Made by a program: the position numbers and the translations under genes. Below are positions 8,148-16,008 of a stretch of DNA of 60,426 nt, one piece after another. Source of the DNA: Nitrospirota bacterium. GTDB lineage: Bacteria > Nitrospirota > Thermodesulfovibrionia > Thermodesulfovibrionales > JdFR-85. The notes under the pieces were generated by a model. It had not been told where the DNA came from and made no database searches. It was given only the letters and a program-made list of their open reading frames with translations. Numbering within the stretch: the first letter of the stretch is position 1; every line of letters starts with the position of its first letter. Location of the stretch: positions 1 through 60,426 of the forward strand of contig WGER01000083.1 of assembly GCA_015492645.1 (NCBI GenBank), read 5' to 3'.

Positions 8148-9794
8148 ATGGTCTTAACAGAGGAACTGAAGGGATTCATCAATACCCTGGTAAAGGCAAA
8201 GAAGAATATCCGTCTCTACCCTGAGAACAACCCCATGTACCAGAAGACCCTGAATGATGTTTATCGACATCTGTCGGATTTACTGCACTATGTGGATGAG
8301 ATAAGTTTACAGTTCAAACAATTTGAGATACTCTACGATGGTGAGGTGATTTACAGAAACGAAGACAAGGAGGAGAGCCTTGCACTCTTCTTCTTCAAGG
8401 ACGGTGTGAGGGAACTCACCTTTCTGAGGGGGATACCGATTGAGGAGGTTGAAGACTTCTTAAGAATAATCTCAACAGACTTTGAGAGACAGATGGTAGA
8501 TGACGATGTGGTTACATTGATGTGGGAGCGGGACTTTCAATTCATAAAATATGTTGTGGATGACACCATCCTTGTGGAAGATGAGACCTACGAGGAAGAG
8601 GCTGTCAAACAGGTCAAGGAGGCGGTCAGCGATGCTGACATAATGAAGGCATATGAAGAGGCCTTTGGGCTGGAGAAGACGGAAGAGGTAACCATAGTCC
8701 CTCTCACCAACGACGATATCCAGAGCATAGTACAACAGATTGAAGAAGAAGAAGAGGACAGAGACAAGTCCCAGAAACTGGTATACCTCCTCTTTGAGAT
8801 GCTCACATATGCGAGAGGCAGGTCTGAGTATGAAGAGATCATTAATCTCATAAAGGAGGCCATCCGTTATGCTGTCAACAGAGGAAACCTCGAAACAGTG
8901 ATTTACACCATAAAGAAGATCGAAACTGCTATAAAAGATAGAACATACAATGAAGAAGTAAATACCCTTTTAAAGGGCGTACAGTATTTTATCAACTCCA
9001 ATGTGATAATTAGCCTGCTTGGTGATGTACTGGAAGCGGGTGCAGAGTTTGAAGAGGAGGTACTGGAAGAACTGGCAGAACTCCTCAGCAAGGAGGCGAT
9101 ACCCCATATGATCAAGGTACTGGGTGAACTCCAGAACATCTCTTCACGGAAGGCGATTATCAGGATGCTTATTTTACTCGGCAGAAAGGATATCTCTTTA
9201 CTTGCGAAGGGCCTGAGTGACAGGAGATGGTATGTGGTGAGAAACATCATATATATAATGAGACAGATAAGAGACCCTAAGGGGACAGAGTATATCATAC
9301 CCCTTCTGAGGCATCCTGACAGGAGGGTAAAGAAGGAGGCGATTATTGCCCTTGGAGAACTGGGGGTGTCCAATGCTGTCAATTTACTCAAGGATGCCCT
9401 CAGAGACGGAGATGAATCTGTCAGGATCACTGCGGTCAGGGCGATCAGTCAACTGGCCTCACCTCTCTCAAAGAAGGTAATAATGGAGAGTATAAAATCC
9501 AAGGATTTCAGAGAGAGAGACTTTCAGGAAAAGAAGGAGTTCTTTAAGGCCCTTGCTAGATGGCCAGACGAGGAGACCATTGACTACTTTGTTGGTCTGC
9601 TTAAAAAGAGGTCATTTTTCAGGAGGTCAAGACTTGAAGAGATGAAGGCTGCTGCAGCCTATGCCCTGGGCATCATCGGCTGCTCAGATGCCCTGGAAAT
9701 CCTCAATAAACTCAGGAACTCAAAAAATCCCCTCCTGAAAGAAAATATAGAATTTGCAATAGCAAGGATAAGGGATGCAGGTGGAAGAGCCTAA
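8148..9794 (+). CDS. HEAT-repeat protein (first HEAT/HD-GYP pair)
   Basis: A 548-residue cytoplasmic protein. Residues 1-110 form a mixed helical/beta module containing NIRLYPENNP, a strand FEILYDGEVIY and FLRGIPIEEVEDFLRII. This module recurs in the paralogous HEAT protein (27081-29174) and in both HD-GYP proteins. An acidic linker (EEEEED, near residue 200) and a helical middle follow. From about 355 there are HEAT/PBS-lyase-like repeats, including RRWYVVRNIIYIMRQI and RRVKKEAIIALGELG, which match RWYVRRNMLYIIHEV in the paralogue. It overlaps the HD-GYP gene by 20 bases, implying coupled expression and perhaps a complex. No enzymatic motif is visible. Confidence 0.75.
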   Translation: MVLTEELKGFINTLVKAKKNIRLYPENNPMYQKTLNDVYRHLSDLLHYVDEISLQFKQFEILYDGEVIYRNEDKEESLALFFFKDGVRELTFLRGIPIEEVEDFLRIISTDFERQMVDDDVVTLMWERDFQFIKYVVDDTILVEDETYEEEAVKQVKEAVSDADIMKAYEEAFGLEKTEEVTIVPLTNDDIQSIVQQIEEEEEDRDKSQKLVYLLFEMLTYARGRSEYEEIINLIKEAIRYAVNRGNLETVIYTIKKIETAIKDRTYNEEVNTLLKGVQYFINSNVIISLLGDVLEAGAEFEEEVLEELAELLSKEAIPHMIKVLGELQNISSRKAIIRMLILLGRKDISLLAKGLSDRRWYVVRNIIYIMRQIRDPKGTEYIIPLLRHPDRRVKKEAIIALGELGVSNAVNLLKDALRDGDESVRITAVRAISQLASPLSKKVIMESIKSKDFRERDFQEKKEFFKALARWPDEETIDYFVGLLKKRSFFRRSRLEEMKAAAAYALGIIGCSDALEILNKLRNSKNPLLKENIEFAIARIRDAGGRA

Positions 9795-11157
9795 GCATAT
9801 CATCAACCAACTGGCCGTCCTGGTAAGGACAGGGATGATCCATAGCACGGAGAACGTGGCCGTGATGAAGGCGATAGACAGATTTATCCATCTCATGAGG
9901 CCCTACTTTGAAGAATCAGACCCGCTGAGGATAGATCTGATTGGAGAGTTCTTCTATCTGAATGAGTCAAGGGTGAGATACCCCTTAGAGTATCTACTCA
10001 ATTTTGACTATCTAAGCAGGGAGTTCCGGAGGCGACAACTGGGCACTGTAAAGTTTTCCTCCCAGGTAAGCGGAGCAGATGTGAAGGAGTTCATAAAGGC
10101 CTTCATAAGGGCCGGGTATTCCAACACACCCTTTGAGGCCCTGGAGGCTGCCCTTGAAGGTGTGGATTCCATTCAACTTGAGAGGCTCAAGCATGTGCAG
10201 GAGGAAGAGGGGATTGATAAACGGAGGATTGTGAAGAAGACATACTTTAATGCCGTCTCCTTCACCAAGGGTGTGATGAACAAGTTAAAGGCGGGAGAGA
10301 AGGTGAGCATAAAGAAGGCAAAGAGGGTGGTGGAGTCAATGGTGGACCTGATACTGGAAGAGGAACCCCTGCTCCTCGGGATGACCGCAATAAAGGAATA
10401 CGATGATTATACATACCATCACTCTGTGAATGTGAGTATACTGTCCATCGCAATTGGCCAGAAAATAGGATTACACAGGAGGGCACTGACTGAACTCGGT
10501 CTTGTGGCCCTCTTTCATGATATCGGCAAGATGGAGATACCAAAGGAGATACTGAACAAACCCACTGCATTCACAGAAGAGGAATGGGAAATAGTAAGAC
10601 GTCACCCCTACTGGGGAGCAAGGACCATCCTGAAATTGAAGGGGCTTGACAGGGCAGCCATCCTCGGTGCAATTGTCGCCTTTGAACACCACATGCACTA
10701 TGACCATTCTGGTTACCCCAAGGTAAGAGAACTCCGGAATATCGACTTCTATACCAGAATAGTCTCCATTGCAGACCAGTATGATGCGATGACTTCTTCC
10801 AGGGTATACGCAAGGGTACCTCTCCCTCCGGACAAGGCCCTGAGCGTGATGATGGAGAGGGCAGGCACCCAGATCGACCCTGTCTTATTTAAGTTCTTTG
10901 TAAACATGGTGGGGGTGTACCCTGTGGGTTCCCTTGTCCTGCTCGATACAAAGGAGATGGGGCTTGTTTACGAGTGTAATCCCCTCTTCGCTGACAGGCC
11001 GAGGGTCATGATAATAGTTGATAGCAGGGGACATAAGATAGACGGGTACATAGTGGACCTGACAGAAAAGGATGAATCTGGTAGATACGTAAGGACAATT
11101 GTAAAGACACTTGACCCCAACAAATACAAGATAAACCTTGCAGAGTATCTACTTTAG
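9775..11157 (+). CDS. HD-GYP-type phosphohydrolase (first HEAT/HD-GYP pair)
   Basis: A 460-residue protein of the HD-GYP class, whose founding members hydrolyse c-di-GMP. The N-terminal ~120 residues follow the module of the neighbouring HEAT protein in diverged form. The HD domain (about 205-350) has YTYHHSVNVSI, ALFHDIGK with the HD pair, RRHPYWGA and EHHMHYDHSGYP. The canonical HHExxDGxGYP is changed at the Gly (DHSGYP), so activity may be altered, although the HD and GYP elements remain. A beta-rich C-terminal extension of ~80 residues follows. The gene overlaps the HEAT gene and its 3' end overlaps the convergent phosphatidyltransferase gene by 9 bases. Confidence 0.85.
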   Translation: MQVEEPKHIINQLAVLVRTGMIHSTENVAVMKAIDRFIHLMRPYFEESDPLRIDLIGEFFYLNESRVRYPLEYLLNFDYLSREFRRRQLGTVKFSSQVSGADVKEFIKAFIRAGYSNTPFEALEAALEGVDSIQLERLKHVQEEEGIDKRRIVKKTYFNAVSFTKGVMNKLKAGEKVSIKKAKRVVESMVDLILEEEPLLLGMTAIKEYDDYTYHHSVNVSILSIAIGQKIGLHRRALTELGLVALFHDIGKMEIPKEILNKPTAFTEEEWEIVRRHPYWGARTILKLKGLDRAAILGAIVAFEHHMHYDHSGYPKVRELRNIDFYTRIVSIADQYDAMTSSRVYARVPLPPDKALSVMMERAGTQIDPVLFKFFVNMVGVYPVGSLVLLDTKEMGLVYECNPLFADRPRVMIIVDSRGHKIDGYIVDLTEKDESGRYVRTIVKTLDPNKYKINLAEYLL

Positions 11158-11718
11158 GGTCACCTGTCTCTTCACATACACTATTCTCTGAACCACCGTC
11201 AGGTGAGATAGTATAAACAGTATCCAGAGGAATGGTGTTATATAGGCGGTTATACAGCCTATGGATGTGAGTATAATCCTCTCCGGCCTTTCAAGCAGTC
11301 CCGTATGACAGGGGATACCCACCGCCTCTGCCCTCGCCCTTGTATAACTGATCAGGAAGGCACCAACAAGGCTGCCAAGGCTCAGGCCCACACCGAGATA
11401 GTCATTCATCCTGTACATATACACTGCTATCGCAAGAAATATAAAGGCATCAGAATAACGGTCAAGGACAGAATCGAGAAATGCCCCAAACTCTGTCACC
11501 TTCCCATTGGTCCTTGCCACCACTCCATCAAGAACATCAAAGGCCCCTCCAAACAGTATCAGGACCCCTCCTGCCCTCAGGTTAAAGGGCAGCACTAAGG
11601 CGGCCACAGCAGTAACCAGAAACCCGGTAATGGTGAAGAAATTGGGGGCAATCCTTATCCTTCTGGCAATCGGCTCTAAGGGCTTGTCCAGAAAATGTCC
11701 CCACCTTGCGCTCAACAT
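11149..11718 (-). CDS. CDP-alcohol phosphatidyltransferase family protein
   Basis: Integral membrane enzyme of phospholipid synthesis, 189 residues with several membrane helices. The active-site signature is complete: DVLDGVVARTNGK followed by EFGAFLDSVLDRYSD, matching DxxDGxxAR...G...DxxxD, whose aspartates bind the divalent metals. It transfers a phosphatidyl group from CDP-diacylglycerol to an alcohol. The acceptor (glycerophosphate, inositol phosphate or other) cannot be told from the sequence. It begins 2 bases after the hsp20 stop and is the last gene of the minus-strand operon; its end overlaps the convergent HD-GYP gene. Confidence 0.88.
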   Translation of the reverse strand: MLSARWGHFLDKPLEPIARRIRIAPNFFTITGFLVTAVAALVLPFNLRAGGVLILFGGAFDVLDGVVARTNGKVTEFGAFLDSVLDRYSDAFIFLAIAVYMYRMNDYLGVGLSLGSLVGAFLISYTRARAEAVGIPCHTGLLERPERIILTSIGCITAYITPFLWILFILSHLTVVQRIVYVKRQVTLK

Positions 11719-11720
11719 CT

Positions 11721-12128
11721 CTAATCGATCCTTATCTGTCTCTTCTGAAGACCTCTCTTTGGTATGGTGATCGTCAGAAGCCCATCTCTCAGTGTCGCCC
11801 TCACCGAGGCGCCATCCACTGAAGAGGGCAGAATAAAGGACCTACTGAACTGCCCATAGGAGCACTCCAGTCTGTGGTATCTGCCTGAGTTGTTCTCAAG
11901 GGGATGTCTGTTAAGTGAACGGTAGCCTTCTATTGTAAGACGGTTCTGCTGGAGTGTGACTGTCAGGTCTGACTCCCTCACCCCTGGCACCTCTGCAATT
12001 ACCACGAACTCCCCCTCTGTCTCATAGATATCAACACTGGGAGACCACACTGAAGAGGCCCCTCTCTCAGCCATCACTTCATCGAAGAGTCTGTTCACCC
12101 GCTCATGTATGAAGGGTAAATCGTTCAT
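11721..12128 (-). CDS. Hsp20/alpha-crystallin small heat-shock protein
   Basis: ATP-independent holdase chaperone, 135 residues. The alpha-crystallin domain (about 30-125) contains PSVDIYETEGEFVVIAEVPG, the strand NRLTIEGYRS, RSFILPSSVDGASVRATLRDGLL and the closing TITIPK motif. The start at 12128 is supported by GGAGGTG seven bases upstream and forms an ATGA overlap with recO. The frame extends 8 codons further but without a ribosome-binding site. Being inside a recO/era operon rather than under its own heat-shock promoter is unusual; I see no CIRCE element. Confidence 0.9.
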   Translation of the reverse strand: MNDLPFIHERVNRLFDEVMAERGASSVWSPSVDIYETEGEFVVIAEVPGVRESDLTVTLQQNRLTIEGYRSLNRHPLENNSGRYHRLECSYGQFSRSFILPSSVDGASVRATLRDGLLTITIPKRGLQKRQIRID

Positions 12129-12880
12129 CTGCCCACCTCCAGACTGCCCCATTTGTGCGGTTCTGGGGAGAGATCCCCAGGCTCTACTGTATAGTTTATA
12201 TGAGAAAGCAGAAGTTCCTCAAGTCTATGTCTCAGGCCCTCTGACACCTTGACCCTCTTCAGTACCTGGGGAGGTATCTCAATGAGGAATCTATAGAGTC
12301 TTCTAACTCCCTCGGTCACCTCTATACATCCCTGGGCCTGTGTCTCTTCGATGCACCCTGAACATATGATGCTCCCCTCCGTAAGATAGAACCTGTCGGC
12401 ATCGTTTCCACAGAGGGCACACCTGTCGAGTCCAGGGGCGAACCCTGCCACCTGAAGGAGCCTCGCCAAATAATAGGTGATGGAGATCTGGAAAGAGGGG
12501 TCCTCCTCCAAGAACTCCTCCACAGCAAGTAGAATGGAGAACAACTCCGGTACAGGAGTCCTTTGGGGTATAACCCTGATGGTCAACCTGATACATAAGG
12601 CCAGTCTCTGCATGAGGAGATAGTCCTGTCGTATGCTATGAAAGGGGTGGATGATATCTGACTGGATGAGTCTCGGCAGATTTGACTGTTCCTTACCAAG
12701 AAAGGCTATTTTTGAGTGTGTAAGAGGTTCAAGGCTACTGCCAAAACGGCTTCCCACCTTCCTTGGACTCTTCGCAAAGAGGGTCACAATCCCGAAATCT
12801 CTGGTGAGATAGGTTACAAGCAAATCGGCCTCTGAGAATCTCTGGCTGGTAAGGACAACCGCCTCGGTCCGATTGTACAT
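12125..12880 (-). CDS. recO: DNA repair protein RecO
   Basis: Recombination mediator that, with RecR, loads RecA onto SSB-coated single-stranded DNA and anneals strands. The 251-residue protein has the N-terminal OB fold (about 1-80; RTEAVVLTSQRFSEADLLVTYLTRDFG divided by short loops) and a helical C-terminal half with a zinc site, CALCG (about 152-156) and ICSGC (about 173-177). The length is typical. It starts directly beside the DUF151 gene and overlaps hsp20 by ATGA. Confidence 0.93.
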   Translation of the reverse strand: MYNRTEAVVLTSQRFSEADLLVTYLTRDFGIVTLFAKSPRKVGSRFGSSLEPLTHSKIAFLGKEQSNLPRLIQSDIIHPFHSIRQDYLLMQRLALCIRLTIRVIPQRTPVPELFSILLAVEEFLEEDPSFQISITYYLARLLQVAGFAPGLDRCALCGNDADRFYLTEGSIICSGCIEETQAQGCIEVTEGVRRLYRFLIEIPPQVLKRVKVSEGLRHRLEELLLSHINYTVEPGDLSPEPHKWGSLEVGR

Positions 12881-13333
12881 TTACATTATATTCCCGAAGT
12901 CTTCCGGTTTCAGGTTTCTGAGCCACTCCTCCAGTTCGTCTGTATGTCTCCTCTCAAGTATCCCATCATCAACAAAGATAGGGGCGTTCACCCTGAGTGC
13001 AAGGGCCACCGCGTCAGATGGTCTGGAGTCTATGGCAAGTTCCCTGTCTCCATCCACCAAGTACAGGATGGCATAGTAGGTATTGTCGATTATATCTGTA
13101 ACAACCACCCTGGAGACCTCAATATCCAGTGCCCGCAATATGTTCTTCATGAGGTCATGGGTGAGTGGTCTGGGGGTGGCAACCTTGCCGAGGGCCAGGG
13201 CAATGGAGTCTGCCTCTGGCTTTCCAATCCAGATGGGCAGGGTCTGTGTACCATCAATCTCCTTCAACAGGAGTATGTACATCCCGCTACGTGGATCAAA
13301 GAGCAGCCCCTCTACTTTCATCTGTATAAGCAT
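12881..13333 (-). CDS. bifunctional nuclease (BFN/DUF151) family protein
   Basis: A 150-residue protein of the DUF151 family. Typical features are the N-terminal strand MKVEGLLFDPRSGMYILLL, the LPIWIGKPEADSIALAL segment, TRPLTHDLMKNIL (here with P before R) and the C-terminal SRPSDAVALALRVNAPIFV. Characterised relatives have RNase/DNase activity in vitro. Its ATG overlaps the era stop by one base (TAATG), indicating coupling; an internal ATG four codons in is the alternative start. Confidence 0.9.
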   Translation of the reverse strand: MLIQMKVEGLLFDPRSGMYILLLKEIDGTQTLPIWIGKPEADSIALALGKVATPRPLTHDLMKNILRALDIEVSRVVVTDIIDNTYYAILYLVDGDRELAIDSRPSDAVALALRVNAPIFVDDGILERRHTDELEEWLRNLKPEDFGNIM

Positions 13334-14244
13334 TATTGATACCCCAGTTCCCTCAAACTGTATGGACTCTTACGCCAGTGTTCCTTCACCTTCACCCAGA
13401 GTTCAAGATAGACCTTTGTGTTTAACAGGGCCTCCGCCTCTTTTCTTGCTGCTGTCCCTATCGCCTTCAACCTCGAACCCTTTTTACCTATTATAATACC
13501 TTTCTGTGAATCTTTTTCAACATAAATTGTTGCACCTATGACGATCATGTCATCTCTTTCCTTCCAGTCTGTCACCTCAACAGCCACGGCATAGGGGATT
13601 TCATCCTCAGTCATATTTATTATCTTCTCCCTGATAATCTCAGCAATCATGAATCTCTCCAACTGGTCTGTGACGATATCATCGGGATAGTACTTTGGTC
13701 CCTCTGGCAGATAATCCACCACCCTGTCCAGAAGGATATCAAGCCCATCAGCCTTAAGTGCGGATATGGGAATTATCTCAGAGAACTCCATCATCTTTGA
13801 ATACTCCTCCATGATGGGCAGCAGTTCCGCCTTCTTTATAGTGTCTATCTTGTTTATGACAAGTATCACAGGAAAATTATACTTCTCTTTACTCTCTCTC
13901 ACAGTCCGCAGGAGCATCTCCTCCCTCTGTCCTGGCATGCGAGGTTCCACCATCACGACCACCAGGTCAACCTCTTTCAGGGCTGCTGTGGCTTCCTTCA
14001 CCATAAATTCTCCCAGTCTCTCCCTCGGTCGGTGAATTCCTGGTGTATCCACAAAGACTATCTGGGCATTTGGCAGGTTTTTGATTCCCCTTATCCGGTT
14101 CCTTGTGGTCTGGGGTTTAGGGGTAACAATGGCCACTTTCTCTCCTATTATGTTGTTCAGGAGAGTGGATTTACCCACATTAGGCAGTCCCACTATTGCT
14201 ACAAATCCTGATTTAAACCCCTCTCTACTGGTAGAGTTGTTCAA
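13333..14244 (-). CDS. era: GTPase Era
   Basis: Essential GTPase that binds 16S rRNA during small-subunit maturation. From the chosen start it is 303 residues, the family norm. The GTPase domain has G1 GLPNVGKST, the switch region PQTTRNRIRG, G3 DTPGIH and G4 NKID; the C-terminal KH domain carries ERDDMIVIGATIYVEKDSQK and GIIIGKKGSRLKAIG. The start is uncertain. TTG 14244 gives the usual short lead before KSGFVAIVG, overlaps the aminotransferase by 20 bases and has AAGGG close by. The open frame continues to 14298 without family-like sequence. Confidence 0.94.
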   Translation of the reverse strand: MNNSTSREGFKSGFVAIVGLPNVGKSTLLNNIIGEKVAIVTPKPQTTRNRIRGIKNLPNAQIVFVDTPGIHRPRERLGEFMVKEATAALKEVDLVVVMVEPRMPGQREEMLLRTVRESKEKYNFPVILVINKIDTIKKAELLPIMEEYSKMMEFSEIIPISALKADGLDILLDRVVDYLPEGPKYYPDDIVTDQLERFMIAEIIREKIINMTEDEIPYAVAVEVTDWKERDDMIVIGATIYVEKDSQKGIIIGKKGSRLKAIGTAARKEAEALLNTKVYLELWVKVKEHWRKSPYSLRELGYQ

Positions 14245-15412
14245 TGCCCTTTCTGATCCTTTCCACCCCCTCCTGGAGCCTCTCCATGGAGAGGGCATAG
14301 GAGAGCCTCAGGTATCCCTCCCTCCCGAAGGCCTCTCCGGGCACTGCTGCCACCTGGATCTCCTCAAGTAGATACATCGCCAGGTCAGAAGAACTGCTCA
14401 CTCTTCTCCGTCCCCTTTCAATCGCCTCTTTTACATTCACAAATAGATAGAAGGCACCCTTTGGCATCCGGCAACTGAGTCCCTCTATCTGGTTGATCGC
14501 ATCCACAAGGAACCTCCTCCTCCGGTCAAACTCTGTAACCATCTCAGTTAGTGTATCCTGAGGTCCCTTCAGGGCCTCCACCGCCGCCCACTGGGCTATT
14601 GAGGTGGGATTGGAGGTGGACTGGCTCTGGACCTTCGTCATCGCAGAGATCACCTCTTCAGGGCCTGCAGCATAACCGATCCTCCACCCTGTCATCGCGT
14701 GAGACTTGGACAGACCATTCACGAGTATGGTCCTTTTCTTCAACTCCTCTGACAGGGAGGCGATACTTATATGCTGATGGCCATCATACACGATTTTTTC
14801 ATAGATCTCATCAGAGATTATATAGAGGTTCCGGTTGAGAGCGAGTTCGGCCACCCCTTCCAGGCACTTCCTGTCGTATATCTGGCCTGTGGGGTTTGAG
14901 GGAGAGTTCAGCACTATTGCCTTGGTCCTCGGTGTAATCGCCTCTCTGAGGATATCTATCTCAAGGGTGAAGTCATCCTTTTCTTCTGTCTGGACAAACA
15001 CCGGCACCCCATCGTTCAGCAATACCTGTGCAGGGTAGGATACCCAGTAGGGAGAGGGTATTATCACTTCATCCCCTCTATTCAGGAGGACCTGAAATAT
15101 ATTGTACAGGGTATGTTTGGCCCCACAGGAGACTATTATCTCATTTCTGGTATAACCGAGGTTGTTATCCCTCTGGAGTTTTTCAATAATCGCATCCTTC
15201 AACTCCGGAATCCCGCCCACGGGGGTATACTTCGTCTTCCCCTCTCTGATCGCCCTTACAGCCGCCTCCTTCACATTCTCAGGGGTGTCGAAGTCTGGTT
15301 CCCCCACGCCAAAACTGATCACATCCAGTCCTTTCGCCTTCAGTTCCTGTGCCTTTGTGTTCATCTGGAGAGTGGCAGAGGGCTTGACCCTGCCTATTCT
15401 TTCAGCAAGCAT
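14225..15412 (-). CDS. class I aminotransferase, AspC/aspartate aminotransferase-like
   Basis: PLP-dependent fold-type I aminotransferase of 395 residues, most like class Ib aspartate (or aspartate/prephenate) aminotransferases. It starts MLAERIGRVKPSATLQM. Motifs are ISFGVGEPDFDTPE, TKYTPVGGIPELKDAI, VLNSPSNPTGQIY, the ISDEIYEKIVYDG region, the PLP lysine in NGLSKSHAMTGWRIGY, and RLSYA near the C-terminus. ATG 15412 has GGGAGGTG a few bases upstream, and the start overlaps the NUDIX gene by 11 bases. Substrate is inferred from family only. Confidence 0.9.
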   Translation of the reverse strand: MLAERIGRVKPSATLQMNTKAQELKAKGLDVISFGVGEPDFDTPENVKEAAVRAIREGKTKYTPVGGIPELKDAIIEKLQRDNNLGYTRNEIIVSCGAKHTLYNIFQVLLNRGDEVIIPSPYWVSYPAQVLLNDGVPVFVQTEEKDDFTLEIDILREAITPRTKAIVLNSPSNPTGQIYDRKCLEGVAELALNRNLYIISDEIYEKIVYDGHQHISIASLSEELKKRTILVNGLSKSHAMTGWRIGYAAGPEEVISAMTKVQSQSTSNPTSIAQWAAVEALKGPQDTLTEMVTEFDRRRRFLVDAINQIEGLSCRMPKGAFYLFVNVKEAIERGRRRVSSSSDLAMYLLEEIQVAAVPGEAFGREGYLRLSYALSMERLQEGVERIRKGIEQLYQ

Positions 15413-15926
15413 CGGCACCTCCCTTCTGCTCCTTATATTCAAGATACCTCTGGAGTTCCTCTTCAAAGTTGTCACTCAGAACACCCTTTCCGATGAGACT
15501 CAATAGTTCTTCCAGATCCCAAAACCTCACTTCTGTTATCTCCTCTGGGTTGAACCGAAAGGGCCCATTATGGGTACAACAAAATGTATAGACCAGTTCA
15601 GATTCATAGGAGTTGGTATGGATATAAGAATAGAGAAACCTGAACCCACTTAGATGGATCCCCAGTTCCTCTTCAGCCTCTCTCCTGAGGGCCTCCTCGA
15701 TATCCTCACCAAGCCCCACATGCCCTCCCACTGATGTATCCCACCTGCCAGGGGCAACGTCCTTTCTCTCCGACCGCTTCTGTAGAAGCAGCCTGCCCCG
15801 GGTGTCAAACACGAGCAGGTGTACAACCCTGTGCAGTAGGCGGTTGTTGCCATGTATCTGCTGCCTTGAGGCTGTACCTATTACCTCCCCCCTTTCATTC
15901 ACCACCTCCAGGAGTTCTTCTGTCAT
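15402..15926 (-). CDS. NUDIX hydrolase
   Basis: A 174-residue NUDIX protein with the N-terminal pattern LLEVVNERGEVIGTASRQQIH, as in the YfcD/isopentenyl-isomerase-like subgroup. The NUDIX box is complete: GHVGLGEDIEEALRREAEEE followed by LGI, fitting GX5EX7REUXEEXGU. It would hydrolyse a nucleoside diphosphate linked to another moiety; the substrate is not predictable. First gene of the minus-strand operon that runs to the phosphatidyltransferase, with GAGAG before the ATG. Confidence 0.88.
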   Translation of the reverse strand: MTEELLEVVNERGEVIGTASRQQIHGNNRLLHRVVHLLVFDTRGRLLLQKRSERKDVAPGRWDTSVGGHVGLGEDIEEALRREAEEELGIHLSGFRFLYSYIHTNSYESELVYTFCCTHNGPFRFNPEEITEVRFWDLEELLSLIGKGVLSDNFEEELQRYLEYKEQKGGADAC

Positions 15927-15961
15927 CTCTCTGCTCCCCTGTCCTTTTAGATTCAGTTAAT

Positions 15962-15991
15962 ATTATACTAAGAAGATACTTCGGTGCACAA
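15962..15991 (-). promoter_or_regulatory. predicted promoter of the NUDIX-to-phosphatidyltransferase operon
   Basis: On the minus strand, TTGTGC (15991-15986) and a perfect TATAAT (15967-15962) are 18 bases apart. Transcription would begin about 30 bases before the NUDIX start. It lies in the divergent gap shared with gspF. Confidence 0.4.
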
Positions 15992-16008
15992 ACCCAAACC
16001 AAATAACA

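Noticed and set aside
13333-14298. Era starting at 14298
   Set aside because: The extra 18 codons lie within the aminotransferase gene and do not resemble Era N-termini, so the TTG at 14244 was preferred.
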